In this document: in pieces, positions 30,969-40,792 of the stretch | Layout: each line of letters opens with the position of its first letter | Numbering within the stretch: position 1 is the first letter of the stretch | Assembly (NCBI RefSeq): GCF_900128995.1 | Contig: NZ_FQUE01000001.1 | Location: forward strand, 620,001 to 684,000 | Direction of reading: 5' to 3' | Source: Loktanella atrilutea | GTDB lineage: Bacteria; Pseudomonadota; Alphaproteobacteria; Rhodobacterales; Rhodobacteraceae | Length of the DNA stretch: 64,000 nt | Translations under genes and position numbers: made by a program | Notes under the pieces: model-generated | Databases searched by the model: none | Seen by the model: the letters and a program-made list of their open reading frames with translations, nothing else | Told to the model about the DNA's origin: nothing

Positions 30969-31844
30969 TCATTTGTCCGAATGAACGGGCAGGCCGACCA
31001 TGCGCCTGATGTCGGCGGGGGTGGCGCCCTCCGCACGGTAGGTCGCGATGGCGCGGGCGTCGTCGCGTTTGGCGAGGCGCTTGCCCGCGTCGTCGCGGAT
31101 CAGGCGGTGATGGTGGTAGGCCGGCGTTGGCAGGTCCAGCAGATGCTGCAGCAGGACGTGGATCGGGGTCGCTTCGGCCAGATCCGCGCCGCGGACGACG
31201 TCTGTGATACCCTGTGCGGCGTCGTCGATGACGACGGACAGGTGGTAGGACGTCCCCATGTCGCGGCGCGCGAGAACGACGTCGCCGATGTCGGTAATCA
31301 GGCTATGAGGGGCGATTGATCGGGTCGCGCCGTTGTCGAGATAATATTTCAAGTCAATCCCTTGCGTGGCGATCTTCATGTCGAGCCGCAGTGCCGTGTC
31401 GGCGGGCAGGGGCCCGCTGCGCGGCTTGTGGCGACAGGTGCCCGGATAGATCACGCCGTCGGGACCCATGGCTGCGCCTTCCTGAGGCGCGCTGGCGGCG
31501 GCGAGGATATCGCGGCGGTTGCAGGTGCAGGGATAGAGCAGGCCGCGGTCCCAGAGGTGCGCCAGCGCATCGCGGTAGACGACCAAGCGGTCCGATTGGC
31601 GCAGGACAGGTCTGGGCCAGCTCAGGCCAAGCCAGGTAAGGTCGTCGGTGATCTGCGCCTCCCACTCCGGGCGCGCACGGGTCTGGTCGATATCCTCGAT
31701 CCTCAACAGAAAAGTGCCGCCTGCCGCCTGCGCCATGTCGTGGGCCAGCATGGCCGAATAGGCGTGGCCCAGATGCAGCGGGCCGGTGGGCGAGGGCGCG
31801 AAGCGGGTGATCAAGCGGGGACGGTTTCCGTCTGCGCCAGCCAC
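30969..31844 (-). CDS. gluQ: Glutamyl-Q tRNA(Asp) synthetase
   Basis: A GluRS paralogue lacking the anticodon-binding domain; it attaches glutamate to queuosine 34 of tRNA-Asp. In 291 residues: [18 protein letters not shown] (HIGH motif), [11 protein letters not shown], zinc ligands [10 protein letters not shown] and YPGTCRH, and [10 protein letters not shown] in place of KMSKS. It overlaps the 3' end of trmFO by 34 nt on the same strand, so the two tRNA-modification genes are probably cotranscribed. Confidence 0.93.
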   Translation of the reverse strand: MAGADGNRPRLITRFAPSPTGPLHLGHAYSAMLAHDMAQAAGGTFLLRIEDIDQTRARPEWEAQITDDLTWLGLSWPRPVLRQSDRLVVYRDALAHLWDRGLLYPCTCNRRDILAAASAPQEGAAMGPDGVIYPGTCRHKPRSGPLPADTALRLDMKIATQGIDLKYYLDNGATRSIAPHSLITDIGDVVLARRDMGTSYHLSVVIDDAAQGITDVVRGADLAEATPIHVLLQHLLDLPTPAYHHHRLIRDDAGKRLAKRDDARAIATYRAEGATPADIRRMVGLPVHSDK

Positions 31845-33172
31845 GCGGTCCAGTCGGCCTTGGCCCGATCGGTGTAGGCCTTGTAACGCTCCTTGCGGCC
31901 CCGGCGTCCGCCCTTGATGCCCGTACCTTCGAGTGGGGGGAAGAGGCCGAAGTTCACGTTCATCGGCTGGAAGGTCCTCGCATCCGCGCCGCCGGTGATG
32001 TGGGTGACGAGGGCGCCCATCGCGGTCGTGTTCGGCACGGGCGGCAGGTCGATGCCCTGCGCCTCTGCGACCGCGAGGCGGGCGGCCAGCAGGCCCATGG
32101 CGGCGGATTCGACGTAGCCTTCGACCCCGGTAATCTGACCGGCGAAGCGGATATGGGGGCGCGATTTCAGCCGCATCCGGTGGTCGAGCAGCCTGGGCGA
32201 GTTGATGAAGGTGTTCCGATGGATGCCGCCAAGGCGCGCGAACTCCGCATCCTCCAGCCCCGGAATCATCTTGAAAACAGCCTTCTGCGCGCCGTACTTC
32301 ATCTTGGTCTGGAAGCCGACGATGTTGTAGAGCGTCCCCAGCGCGTTGTCGCGGCGCAGCTGCACGACGGCATAGGCCTTGGTCGCCGGGTCATGGGCGT
32401 TGGTCAGGCCCACGGGCTTCATCGGGCCGAAGCGCAGGGTTTCGCGGCCGCGTTCGGCCATGACCTCGATCGGCAGGCAGCCGTCGAAGTAGCCGGCGGT
32501 CTCGCCCTCCTTGAACTCGGTCTTCTCGGCGGCCAGCAAGGCATCGATGAAGGCTTCGTACTGGTCCTTCGTCATCGGGCAGTTGAGGTAGGCAGTGCGC
32601 TCGTCCTCGGTCTCTCCCTTGTCGTAGCGGGACTGCATCCAGGCCACGTCCATATTCACCGTCTCGGCGTAGACGATGGGGGCGATGGCATCGAAGAAGG
32701 CCAGCTGGTCGGCGCCGGTCTCGATCCGGATCGCCTCGGCCAGGGCACCGGAGGTCAGCGGGCCGGTTGCGATGATCCACTGGCCCTGGTCGGGGAGTTC
32801 GGTGATTTCCTCGTGGGAAATCCGCACGTTGGGGTGCGATCTTAACACGGCGGTGACGCTGGCGGCAAAGGGGTCACGGTCCACGGCGAGCGCGCCGCCC
32901 GCGGGCAGGCGGTGCTGATGGGCGGTCTGCATGATCAGCCCGTTCGCGGCCCGCATTTCCCAGTGCAGCAGGCCCACGGCGTTCTGCTCGTGGTCGTCGG
33001 AGCGAAAGGAGTTGGAGCAGACCATCTCGCCCAGATCGCCGGTGCGATGGGCGAAGGTGCCGACCTTGGGGCGCATTTCATGGATGACGACGGTCAGGCC
33101 GGCATTCGCCGCCTGCCAGGCGGCCTCGGACCCGGCCATGCCGCCGCCGACGATGTGGAGTTCATGTGTCAT
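31811..33172 (-). CDS. trmFO: Folate-dependent tRNA methyltransferase TrmFO
   Basis: Methylates U54 of tRNA to ribothymidine using methylene-THF and FAD. The 453 residues start with the FAD motif [18 protein letters not shown], then [30 protein letters not shown], with a catalytic Cys in [10 protein letters not shown] and [17 protein letters not shown]. Start at the ATG at 33172 (MTHELHIVG). Confidence 0.96.
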   Translation of the reverse strand: MTHELHIVGGGMAGSEAAWQAANAGLTVVIHEMRPKVGTFAHRTGDLGEMVCSNSFRSDDHEQNAVGLLHWEMRAANGLIMQTAHQHRLPAGGALAVDRDPFAASVTAVLRSHPNVRISHEEITELPDQGQWIIATGPLTSGALAEAIRIETGADQLAFFDAIAPIVYAETVNMDVAWMQSRYDKGETEDERTAYLNCPMTKDQYEAFIDALLAAEKTEFKEGETAGYFDGCLPIEVMAERGRETLRFGPMKPVGLTNAHDPATKAYAVVQLRRDNALGTLYNIVGFQTKMKYGAQKAVFKMIPGLEDAEFARLGGIHRNTFINSPRLLDHRMRLKSRPHIRFAGQITGVEGYVESAAMGLLAARLAVAEAQGIDLPPVPNTTAMGALVTHITGGADARTFQPMNVNFGLFPPLEGTGIKGGRRGRKERYKAYTDRAKADWTAWLAQTETVPA

Positions 33173-33211
33173 GCCCGCGATGTAGGACACCGCGGGCGGA
33201 TTTGCAAAGGC

Positions 33212-33919
33212 TCAGAAGCCCGGCAGCACCTCGAAGATGCTGCGGTTCGTGAATGTCGTCCCGCGGGAGGCGCCGAAGGCCACCTTGGCGCCCACGGTGA
33301 AGAAGCCGACGCCGTCGGACTGGCCGTCGACATCGCCGGAGATCCGGCCGACCTGGGCGTAGAACTGCGGGCCGACTTCCATCTGGTATTCTGCCCCGAC
33401 GGAGATCTGGCTGAGCGTGTCCCCGTCGACGGTCAGCAGGTCGGCGTTACCGATCAGCCCGAAGCCGTCACGCAGCGCATAGCTCGCATCGACGCCGAAG
33501 ATCGTGCCGTTCTCGTCCTCGCTGACGGTGCGGCCCAGGTAGCCGCCAAAATCGCCGCCCATGAATTCGGTCCCGCCTTCGATACCCAAAAGGTCGACAT
33601 CGCCGTCGTCGACGCTGTCGTGGGCATAGAAGCCACCGACGGAGGCGGCGGAGGAGAGGTGATAGGTGCCGTGCAGCGTGATGTTGCTGGCAGTGGTGTC
33701 GATGTTATCGGGTTTGTAGCCGGCCGCGTTGGCGGACAGGCTGAAGGTCTGCATGAAGCCGTATTCGACGCCGCCGGAATAGGTCGTGCCGCCGAAATCG
33801 GATCCATTGGTAGGGGCGTTGTACTCGATGCCGAGTTCGCCGCCGGTGATGCCCTGCGCCGTGGCGGCGGAGGACGCGGCCACCAGAACGGTGGCAGCGA
33901 ATGCTGCTTTGTAGATCAT
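33212..33919 (-). CDS. Outer-membrane beta-barrel (porin-like) protein
   Basis: A 235-residue protein with a signal peptide (MIYKAAFAATVLVAASSAATA, cleavage expected after ATA) and a mature part of alternating, Gly- and Asn-rich strands (GGVEYGFMQTFSLSANAAGYKP, GGYLGRTVSED, VGAKVAFGASRG) ending in aromatic VLPGF, typical of outer-membrane barrels of this group. About 10-12 strands fit. Substrate unknown. Start at 33919 is fixed by the signal peptide. Confidence 0.8.
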   Translation of the reverse strand: MIYKAAFAATVLVAASSAATAQGITGGELGIEYNAPTNGSDFGGTTYSGGVEYGFMQTFSLSANAAGYKPDNIDTTASNITLHGTYHLSSAASVGGFYAHDSVDDGDVDLLGIEGGTEFMGGDFGGYLGRTVSEDENGTIFGVDASYALRDGFGLIGNADLLTVDGDTLSQISVGAEYQMEVGPQFYAQVGRISGDVDGQSDGVGFFTVGAKVAFGASRGTTFTNRSIFEVLPGF

Positions 33920-34028
33920 GTTACACGCCTCAATCTTGTTGTTGTCCGCTGAGGGTTTCGACCCTCTTGCGCCCAAGATTACGCAAAACCCCGCGAGGCG
34001 ACAACCGATCTGTCCGGATACGGCGTCT

Positions 34029-36785
34029 TTACGCCTCTGGCGTGGGGACCTCTGTGTCTTCTGCGTCACCTTGATCGGCGATCCAGGCGACGCTGACGAC
34101 CTCTTCGCCCTTCGCGGTGTCGAAGACCTTGACCCCGCCAGCCCCGCGCGAGCGGAAGCTGATGCCGTCGACGGGAACACGGATCGACTGGCCGGTCGAG
34201 GTGACCAGCATGATCTGGTCCGACAGATCGACCGGGAAGGAGGAGACGAGACCGCCGCCGCGCATCGCCTTGTCCATCGCCGTCACCCCCATTCCGCCAC
34301 GACCGCGCACGGGATAATCGTGACTGGAGCTCAGCTTGCCCGACCCTCTTGATGTGATCGTCAAAATCAGGTTCTCGGCCGCCGACATCTCGGCGTAACG
34401 TTCCTGGCTGATGGCACCGGGTGCCACGTCGTCCTCGTCATCAGAGGTTTCCGCGTCATCGGCAAGGCCCGCCATGGCGCGTCGCATCTTGAGGTAGGCG
34501 GCGCGTTCCGCCGGATCCGCCTCGAAATGGCGGATGATCGACATCGACACGACCGTGTCGTCGCCGTTCAGCCGGATGCCGCGCACGCCGACGGAGGCAC
34601 GGGAGTTGAAGATCCGCACGTCCGTCGCCGGAAAGCGGATCGCCCGACCGGAGTTAGTGACCAGCATGACGTCGTCGTCGTTCGACGCGATGCGGGCGTT
34701 GATCAGGGTGTTGTCGGCCTGTTCGTCCTCGAACTTCATCGCGATCTTGCCGGCGCGGTTCACATTGGTGAAATCCGACAGCTTGTTGCGGCGCACGGTG
34801 CCCTTGGAGGTCGCGAAGACGACCTGCAGGTCGTCCCAGTCGGCCTCTGGCCGGTCGACGGGCATGATGGCGGCGATGGACACGCCGGTCTGGATGGGCA
34901 GGATGTTGACGACGGCCTTGCCCTTGGCGGTGCGGCTGCCCAGCGGCAGCTGCCAGCATTTCAGCTTGTAGACCATGCCGTCGGTCGTGAAGAACAGAAG
35001 CTGCGTATGGGTATTGGCGACGAAGAGGGTGGTGACCACGTCCTCTTCTTTCGTGGCCATCGAGGACAGCCCCTTGCCGCCGCGCCGCTGCTGGCGGAAG
35101 TCGGCCAGCGCCGTGCGCTTGATGTAACCACCCGAGGTGACGGTCACGACCATGTCCTCGCGCTCGATCAGGTCCTCGTCGTCCATGTCGGCCGCCCAGT
35201 CGGTGATTTCCGACCGGCGGGGGACGGCGAACTGGTCCTTCACCTCGTGAAGCTCGTCGCGGATGATCTGCATGATCCGATCGCGAGAGCCGAGGATTTC
35301 GAGGTAGTCGCGGATCTTGGCGGCGAGGTCCTTCAGTTCGTCGGTGACCTCTTTCACGCCGATCTGGGTCAGGCGCTGCAGCCGCAACTCCAGAATGGCG
35401 CGGGCCTGCGCCTCTGACAGGTTGTAGGTGCCGTCCTCGTTCGCCGTATGGGTCGGATCGTCGATCAGGGCGATGTATTCCAGGATGTCCTGCGCGGGCC
35501 AGCGGCGGGTCATCAGCGCCTCGCGCGCCTCGGCGGCATCGGCGGATTTCCGAATGGTGGCAACGACTTCATCGATGTTCGTGACGGCGACGGCCAGGCC
35601 GCAGAGAATGTGGCTCCGCTCCCGCGCCTTGCGCAGTTCGAACGCCGTGCGGCGGGCGACGACGTCTTCGCGGAAGTCGACGAAGGCGGTCAGGAACCGG
35701 CGCAGGGTCAGCGTCTCGGGGCGGCCGCCGTTCAGGGCCAGCATGTTGCAGGCAAAGTTCGTCTGCATCGGCGTGAAGCGGAACAGCTGGTTCAGCACGA
35801 CCTCGGCCGTCGCATCTCGCTTCAACTCCACCACGACGCGCACGCCGTTGCGGTCGGATTCGTCCTGCACGTGGGCGATGCCCTCGATCCGCTTCTCGCG
35901 GGCGGCCTCGGCGATGCGGTCGATCATCGCAGCCTTGTTCACCTGATAGGGCACGTCGTCGATGACGATGGCCCAGCGGTCCTTTCGGATCTCTTCCGTA
36001 TGGGTGCGGGACCGCATGATGACGGACCCACGGCCTTCCAGATAGGCCTTGCGCGCGCCGGAGCGGCCGAGGATCACGCCGCCGGTCGGAAAGTCGGGGG
36101 CGGGGATGTATTCGATCAGCTCTTCGCTGGTGAGGTCGGGATTGTCGATCAGCGCCAGCGTGGCGTCGATGACCTCGCCCAGGTTGTGGGGCGGGATGTT
36201 GGTCGCCATGCCGACGGCGATGCCACCGGCGCCGTTGACCAACATGTTGGGATATTTCGCCGGCAGGACGGTGGGTTCGCGGTCTTTGCCATCGTAGTTG
36301 AACTGGAAGTCGACGGTATCCTTGTCGATGTCGTCGAGCAGGTAGTTCGCCACCTTGCGCATCCGCACCTCGGTGTAGCGGTAGGCCGCGGCCTTGTCGC
36401 CGTCCATGGAGCCGAAGTTGCCCTGACCGTCCAGCAGCACGAGGCTCATGGAAAAGTCCTGCGCCATCCGCACCAGCGCGTCGTAGATCGCGGAGTCGCC
36501 GTGCGGGTGGTACTTGCCCATCGTCTCGGCCACCGGGCGCGAGGATTTGCGGTAGGGCTTGTCGAAGGTGTTGTTGGTATCGTGCATCGCGTAGAGGATG
36601 CGCCGGTGGACCGGCTTCAGACCGTCGCGCAGGTCCGGGATCGCCCGGCTGACGATGACCGACATGGCGTAATCGAGGTAAGCCGTCTTCAGCTCGTGCT
36701 CGATCGTGACCGAGGGGCCATCGTAGGACCACTTCGGCGTGCCGTTTTCGTCATCGTTTTCAGGAGTTTCCGGGGTATCGTTCAC
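34029..36785 (-). CDS. gyrA: DNA gyrase subunit A
   Basis: Catalytic subunit of gyrase. The 918 residues show the breakage-reunion domain with catalytic Tyr137 ([12 protein letters not shown]), the quinolone region [17 protein letters not shown] with Ser98 and Asp102 at the E. coli 83 and 87 positions (wild type), the GyrA box QRRGGKG (which separates it from ParC), and a C-terminal beta-pinwheel. An acidic insert ([12 protein letters not shown]) lies in the C-terminal domain. GTG at 36785 (preceded by AAGG) is preferred to a TTG six codons upstream. Confidence 0.96.
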   Translation of the reverse strand: MNDTPETPENDDENGTPKWSYDGPSVTIEHELKTAYLDYAMSVIVSRAIPDLRDGLKPVHRRILYAMHDTNNTFDKPYRKSSRPVAETMGKYHPHGDSAIYDALVRMAQDFSMSLVLLDGQGNFGSMDGDKAAAYRYTEVRMRKVANYLLDDIDKDTVDFQFNYDGKDREPTVLPAKYPNMLVNGAGGIAVGMATNIPPHNLGEVIDATLALIDNPDLTSEELIEYIPAPDFPTGGVILGRSGARKAYLEGRGSVIMRSRTHTEEIRKDRWAIVIDDVPYQVNKAAMIDRIAEAAREKRIEGIAHVQDESDRNGVRVVVELKRDATAEVVLNQLFRFTPMQTNFACNMLALNGGRPETLTLRRFLTAFVDFREDVVARRTAFELRKARERSHILCGLAVAVTNIDEVVATIRKSADAAEAREALMTRRWPAQDILEYIALIDDPTHTANEDGTYNLSEAQARAILELRLQRLTQIGVKEVTDELKDLAAKIRDYLEILGSRDRIMQIIRDELHEVKDQFAVPRRSEITDWAADMDDEDLIEREDMVVTVTSGGYIKRTALADFRQQRRGGKGLSSMATKEEDVVTTLFVANTHTQLLFFTTDGMVYKLKCWQLPLGSRTAKGKAVVNILPIQTGVSIAAIMPVDRPEADWDDLQVVFATSKGTVRRNKLSDFTNVNRAGKIAMKFEDEQADNTLINARIASNDDDVMLVTNSGRAIRFPATDVRIFNSRASVGVRGIRLNGDDTVVSMSIIRHFEADPAERAAYLKMRRAMAGLADDAETSDDEDDVAPGAISQERYAEMSAAENLILTITSRGSGKLSSSHDYPVRGRGGMGVTAMDKAMRGGGLVSSFPVDLSDQIMLVTSTGQSIRVPVDGISFRSRGAGGVKVFDTAKGEEVVSVAWIADQGDAEDTEVPTPEA

Positions 36786-36810
36786 GTGACTGCCTTGTTG
36801 CAAGCGGGCC

Positions 36811-36842
36811 TGTATCTGGGTCGCGCGATCCTACCAGATACA
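36811..36842. promoter_or_regulatory. 9-bp inverted repeat in the gyrA leader
   Basis: TGTATCTGG, 14-nt spacer, CCAGATACA, located about 26-57 nt upstream of the gyrA start (minus strand) and between gyrA and usg. Could be an operator or an mRNA hairpin. Confidence 0.5.
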
Positions 36843-36973
36843 TGATCTGGTGTGCAACGCCTGATGCCGGGATGCTTTGGCAGCCGCGGCCTCCATCTGC
36901 CAACAAACTGTTTTCGTTGACATATAATCGTCACGTGGAATCGTGGTCGCGGGGGACAGGCAAGGAGACCGCG

Positions 36974-37240
36974 ATGACGACCGAAACGGAACTGATGCTG
37001 AAGGGTTACGGGCTGACCACGGCAGAGATGACCTATCACATGCCGGACTATCCGCATGTGCTGAACACCTACATCTGGCAGGACTACGATCTGGCGCCGG
37101 ACCACGACCGCCTGCTGCACTTCATCGGCTTCTGGCGCGACACGCTGGACGGGGTGCTGCATTCGGTGCGCTATTCCCACCGCAAGCTGATCGCCCCGAA
37201 CGAATGGCGCAACGTGGTGGGAGAGTTCCGCTACCACTGA
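36974..37240 (+). CDS. Usg family protein
   Basis: An 88-residue soluble protein of the Usg family: ELMLKGYGLTTAEMTYHMPDYPHVLNTYIWQDYDLAPDHDRLLHFIGFWRDTLDGVLHSVRYSH. The family is widespread in alphaproteobacteria with no established biochemical role. GGAGACC precedes the ATG. TATAAT at 36923-36928 could be its -10 element but no good -35 is present. A 22-bp palindrome follows 20 nt after the stop. Confidence 0.85.
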   Translation: MTTETELMLKGYGLTTAEMTYHMPDYPHVLNTYIWQDYDLAPDHDRLLHFIGFWRDTLDGVLHSVRYSHRKLIAPNEWRNVVGEFRYH

Positions 37241-37260
37241 CGGCCGCCACCGGGCGGTCT

Positions 37261-37282
37261 CCGATTTTTCTAGAAAAATCGG
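37261..37282. repeat. 22-bp perfect palindrome (copy 3)
   Basis: Third identical copy of CCGATTTTTCT plus reverse complement, between usg and arginase (convergent), continuous with the GC hairpin at 37283. Confidence 0.9.
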
Positions 37283-37327
37283 CTCGGGGCGCTGCCCCGA
37301 ACCCCGAGGTATTTCCGACGAGAAGAA
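37283..37327. repeat. GC-hairpin repeat with GAGGTATTTCCGACGAGAAG tail
   Basis: TCGGGGC-GCT-GCCCCGA then ACCCCGAGGTATTTCCGACGAGAAG, ending next to the stop of the arginase gene. Same design as 6432-6487. Confidence 0.7.
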
Positions 37328-37329
37328 GA

Positions 37330-38259
37330 TCAGGCGTGACTGCGCGTGGGCCTGTCGAAGACGCGGCGGCCCAGCAGGGACGCCGTGAGGTCGACCATCA
37401 GCGAGGCGGTCTTGCCGCGGTCGTCGAGGAAGGGATTGAGCTCCACAAGATCGAGGGAGGTGACGAGGCCGCTGTCGCAGAGCATCTCCATCACCAGATG
37501 ACCCTCGCGGACGGTGGCGCCGCCGGGGACCGTGGTGCCGACGGCGGGGGCAACGGAGGGGTCGAGGAAGTCGACATCGAGGCTGACGTGCAGCATGCCG
37601 TTCGCCGCCTGCACCCGGTCAAGGAAGGCGGCGAGCGGGGTGCGGATGCCGCTTTCGTCGATCACGCGCATGTCGACGACATCGACGTTGATGTCGAGCA
37701 GGGCCGCGTGTTCTGCGCCATCCACGGACCGCAGGCCGATCATGCAGATGTTGGCGGGATCGACGCGGGCGGGCAGGGGCGGGAAGGCGTCGAAGCCGTC
37801 GCGGCCGATGACGTAGCCGACCGGCGTGCCGTGCAGGTTGCCGCTGTCGGTGGTGTCCGGCGTGTGGATGTCGCTGTGCGCGTCGAGCCAGAGGGCGAAG
37901 AACGGACGATCCTGCGACGCCGCATGCGCCGCCATGCCGGCGACGCTGCCCAGCGCCAGCGCGTGGTCGCCGCCGAGGAAGATCGGCAGCCCGCGGGGGG
38001 CCGCCTCTTGCGCGGCGGCCATCAGGGTCTGTGTCCAGCCGATGTTTTCCGCCAGCGCATGGACCTTGGGGTTGCGGTGGGGCGCCACATCGACCGGGGC
38101 GGGGGCGAGATTGCCCAGATCCTCGACACTGTGACCCAGGGCGGTGATCGCCTCTGCCAGCCCGGCGGTGCGATAGGCGTCGGGCCCCATCAAGCAGCCG
38201 CGGCGGCGCTTGCCGCAGTCGACGGGGGCGCCGATCAGGATGCAGTGGGTCTTGGGCAT
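37330..38259 (-). CDS. Arginase
   Basis: Hydrolyses arginine to ornithine and urea with a dinuclear manganese site. The 309 residues hold all the metal motifs: GGDHALALGS, WLDAHSDIHTP and SLDVDFLDPSVAP, with the substrate-loop region NLHGTPVGYVIG matching arginases rather than agmatinases. Ureohydrolase identity is firm; arginase is the best subtype call. It lies 11 nt downstream of dsbB. Confidence 0.92.
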   Translation of the reverse strand: MPKTHCILIGAPVDCGKRRRGCLMGPDAYRTAGLAEAITALGHSVEDLGNLAPAPVDVAPHRNPKVHALAENIGWTQTLMAAAQEAAPRGLPIFLGGDHALALGSVAGMAAHAASQDRPFFALWLDAHSDIHTPDTTDSGNLHGTPVGYVIGRDGFDAFPPLPARVDPANICMIGLRSVDGAEHAALLDINVDVVDMRVIDESGIRTPLAAFLDRVQAANGMLHVSLDVDFLDPSVAPAVGTTVPGGATVREGHLVMEMLCDSGLVTSLDLVELNPFLDDRGKTASLMVDLTASLLGRRVFDRPTRSHA

Positions 38260-38270
38260 GGGCGAACCTT

Positions 38271-38720
38271 TCAGGTGCGGGCGCGGGCGGCGGCGATCCA
38301 GACGATGACCAGCAGGGCCGAGAACAGGGCGTTCCAGCTGGCCATCGAAAGGTGGAAGAGCTCCCAGCTGACCTGATCGCACATGATCAGGCGCGGGCCG
38401 TCGGTCGACAACAGGTCGCCCGACAGTGCACCGCCACCGCCGCCGGTGCAGGAGGAGGGGCCCGGCCACCAGCCACGCTCCACCCCGCTGTGAAAGACGC
38501 CGATGCCGCTGGTCACGGCGGCGGCCAGTGCGCCCAGCACCGGCAGGGCCGCGCCGGGGATCGCCAGCGCCAGCGCACCGATCACGATCGCGGCTGCGTG
38601 CGGCCAGCGCTGCCAGAGGCACATCTCGCACGGAAGGTAGCCCATGAACTGGAACAGGAAGGCGCCGGCCAGCAGCAGGGCCGATCCGCCGGCGGCGATG
38701 ACGATGAGGGTGTTGCGCAT
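38271..38720 (-). CDS. dsbB: Disulfide bond formation protein B
   Basis: A 149-residue inner-membrane protein with four helices that passes electrons from DsbA to quinones. First cysteine pair Cys31-x-x-Cys34 (YLPCEMCLWQRWPH) and second pair in the periplasmic loop (PSSCTGGGG and LIMCDQ). Its start overlaps the end of the YqaA-type gene by one base (TGATG). DsbA is not in the window. Confidence 0.88.
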   Translation of the reverse strand: MRNTLIVIAAGGSALLLAGAFLFQFMGYLPCEMCLWQRWPHAAAIVIGALALAIPGAALPVLGALAAAVTSGIGVFHSGVERGWWPGPSSCTGGGGGALSGDLLSTDGPRLIMCDQVSWELFHLSMASWNALFSALLVIVWIAAARART

Positions 38721-39298
38721 CAGACGACCTTGAGCAGTGCGAAACCGCCGACCAGCAGGACGACGAAGACGGTGAAGACGAGGCCGAGGCGGCGCTCGAT
38801 GAAGTCCTGGATCGGCGCGCCGAAGCGCCAGAGCAGGGCGGCCACGATGAAGAACCGCAGGGCGCGGGCGAGGATGGCTGCCAGCACGAAGACCGGCAGC
38901 GACAGGCCGGTGACGCCGGATGCGATGGTGATGACCTTGAAGGGGAAGGGTGTGATCCCTGCGATCAGCACGGCCCATGCGCCCCAGTCGTTGTAGGTGA
39001 CGGCAAAAGAGTCGAACTCCGCCCCCTTGCCGTAGAAGTCCAGCACCGGGCGGCCAACCGTGTCGAACAGGGCGGCACCGATGTAGTAGCCCAGCAGCGC
39101 ACCGAGGACCGAGGCCACCGTCGCGACGGCGGCAATCAGGAAGGCGCGGCGCGGGCGGGCGATGATCATCGGGATCATCAGCACGTCCGGCGGGATCGGA
39201 AAGACGCTGCTTTCGACGAAGCTGACGATGGCCAAGGCCCAGAGCGCGTAGGGCGAGCGCGACAAGGACATCGTCCAGTCGTAAAGGCGTCGGAGCAT
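38720..39298 (-). CDS. YqaA family membrane protein (DedA-like)
   Basis: A 192-residue inner-membrane protein with five hydrophobic segments, resembling YqaA/DedA: SFVESSVFPIPPDVLMIPMIIARP (the re-entrant E-x-x-x-x-P-P region), GYYIGAALF, and ITPFPFKVITIASGV. DedA relatives flip or move lipid carriers; the exact substrate is not shown. Start at 39298. It begins a leftward YqaA-dsbB-arginase series with overlapping or near-overlapping ends. Confidence 0.85.
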   Translation of the reverse strand: MLRRLYDWTMSLSRSPYALWALAIVSFVESSVFPIPPDVLMIPMIIARPRRAFLIAAVATVASVLGALLGYYIGAALFDTVGRPVLDFYGKGAEFDSFAVTYNDWGAWAVLIAGITPFPFKVITIASGVTGLSLPVFVLAAILARALRFFIVAALLWRFGAPIQDFIERRLGLVFTVFVVLLVGGFALLKVV

Positions 39299-39475
39299 GG
39301 ACGTGATCCCGTGGTTTCTGGCGCGCTTAGGCCATACCCGACCACGGCCCGTCAAGCCATCCGCCGCGCAGCCCGCGCTTTGCACATTGCAGCGGCCCGT
39401 TGCCGCACTACCCTGTCGATCACAAGTCAGCGATCAGGCCGGATGCGGCCCGGTTTTCAGCGGAAGGATCATCGG

Positions 39476-40333
39476 ATGAAGTGGCAGGGGCGGCGGGTCA
39501 GCCGGAACGTGGAACGACGCAGCGGCGGAAGCGGACGCGCGATCGGCGGGATCGGGGGCGTCGGCGGGATCGTGATCCTGCTGCTGGGCTGGTATTTCGG
39601 GGTCGATGTGTCGGGCATCGTCGGCAGCGGCAGCGGCGGCGGTGGCGGCACCCAGCAGGTCGACAACAGCACCATCGACGCGCAGGATCCGGAGATCGAG
39701 CAGTTCGTCGGCGTGGTTCTGGCAGATACCGAGGACGTCTGGGGCGCGATCTTTCAGCAGCAGGTCGGCGAGGCCTACAACGAGCCCAAGCTGGTGCTGT
39801 TCGACGGCATCACCCGCTCGGCCTGCGGCACCGCGAATGCGGCCACCGGGCCGTTCTACTGCCCGGCGGATCAGGACGTCTACCTCGACACCGCGTTCTT
39901 CCGCACGCTGAAGCAGCAATTGGGCGCCGGGGGCGACTTTGCTGCGGCCTATGTCGTGGCGCACGAGGTCGGGCATCACGTGCAGGACGAACTGGGCATT
40001 CTGGAACAGACCAACCGGATGCGGTCGCAGATGAGCGAGGCGGATGCCAATGCCCTGTCGGTCCGGACGGAACTGCAGGCGGATTGCTATGCCGGCATCT
40101 GGGCGCAGGGCACCCAGTCGATGAACGGCACGCTGGAATCGGGCGACATCGAGGAGGCGATGAACGCCGCTGCGAAGATCGGCGACGATACCCTGCAGCG
40201 CAACGCGGGACAGGCGGTCAGTCCCGACAGCTTTACCCACGGCACCAGCGAACAGCGGCAACGCTGGTTCAAGCGTGGCTTCGACAGCGGCGACATGACC
40301 GACTGCGACACCTTCTCTGCCCCGCAACTTTGA
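39476..40333 (+). CDS. Neutral zinc metallopeptidase (YpfJ family)
   Basis: A 285-residue membrane-anchored protease: one N-terminal membrane helix (about 22-42) behind a basic segment, a glycine-rich linker, and a catalytic domain with HEVGHHVQD (163-171) and a probable third ligand in ELQADCYAGIWAQG. The active site would face the periplasm. Family PF04228; substrates unknown. GGAAGGATCATCGG precedes the ATG at 39476. Confidence 0.87.
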   Translation: MKWQGRRVSRNVERRSGGSGRAIGGIGGVGGIVILLLGWYFGVDVSGIVGSGSGGGGGTQQVDNSTIDAQDPEIEQFVGVVLADTEDVWGAIFQQQVGEAYNEPKLVLFDGITRSACGTANAATGPFYCPADQDVYLDTAFFRTLKQQLGAGGDFAAAYVVAHEVGHHVQDELGILEQTNRMRSQMSEADANALSVRTELQADCYAGIWAQGTQSMNGTLESGDIEEAMNAAAKIGDDTLQRNAGQAVSPDSFTHGTSEQRQRWFKRGFDSGDMTDCDTFSAPQL

Positions 40334-40394
40334 GCGGCTTTGGCTGCCGGGCCCGATTGACGCGGGCCCGCAGCTTGTTTACCTGAACCCACCG

Positions 40395-40480
40395 GCCGGT
40401 GTGGCGGAATGGTAGACGCAGGGGATTCAAAATCCCCCGATCGCAAGGTCTTGTCGGTTCGAGTCCGACCACCGGTACCA
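40395..40480 (+). tRNA. tRNA-Leu (anticodon CAA)
   Basis: An 86-nt class II tRNA: acceptor GCCGGTG pairs with CACCGGT, D-arm GGCGGAATGGTAGACGC, anticodon stem GGGGA-loop TTCAAAA-TCCCC with CAA at 34-36, a long variable arm (GATCGCAAGGTCTTG), T-arm TCGGTTCGAGTCCGA, and encoded CCA end. Confidence 0.95.
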
Positions 40481-40792
40481 GCTGTCCTGAGGGACGCTGC
40501 AGCTTTTTCATGAATTGCAGAGCGTTTGGGAATGGCGCTTGCCGGCTGTCGAAGTCGCGTAGGCTCCGGTGCCGTGCGCCGTCGGCGTCGTGACGGTCCT
40601 TCTCCGGGTGCCCGGGCCAAAGGGGACTACGACCTTGGTCTGACGATCTCTCCGCCTCGGGCGGGCGGAACTTGACCTGTATCAGTCCCGCCTCGTAGCC
40701 TGCAGGTCATTGTAAGACAGTGAATAATACATTTTCCGACCATCCGGCCGCTTACTCTATCGGCCGGCGGTCCGAACCGCAGGACGCTTCTG
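40481..40792. other. 312-bp gap between tRNA-Leu and the histidine kinase
   Basis: No gene seen. It becomes more A/T-rich near 40700-40760 (GTGAATAATACATTTTCC), which is the likely promoter zone of the histidine kinase gene. Confidence 0.4.

Noticed and set aside
36785-36803. TTG start for gyrA
   Set aside because: The GTG six codons later has AAGG at a good distance and gives a standard N-terminus.
36917-36928. TTGACA-TATAAT as one promoter upstream of usg
   Set aside because: The two hexamers are adjacent without a spacer, so they cannot act as a -35/-10 pair; only the TATAAT may serve as a -10.
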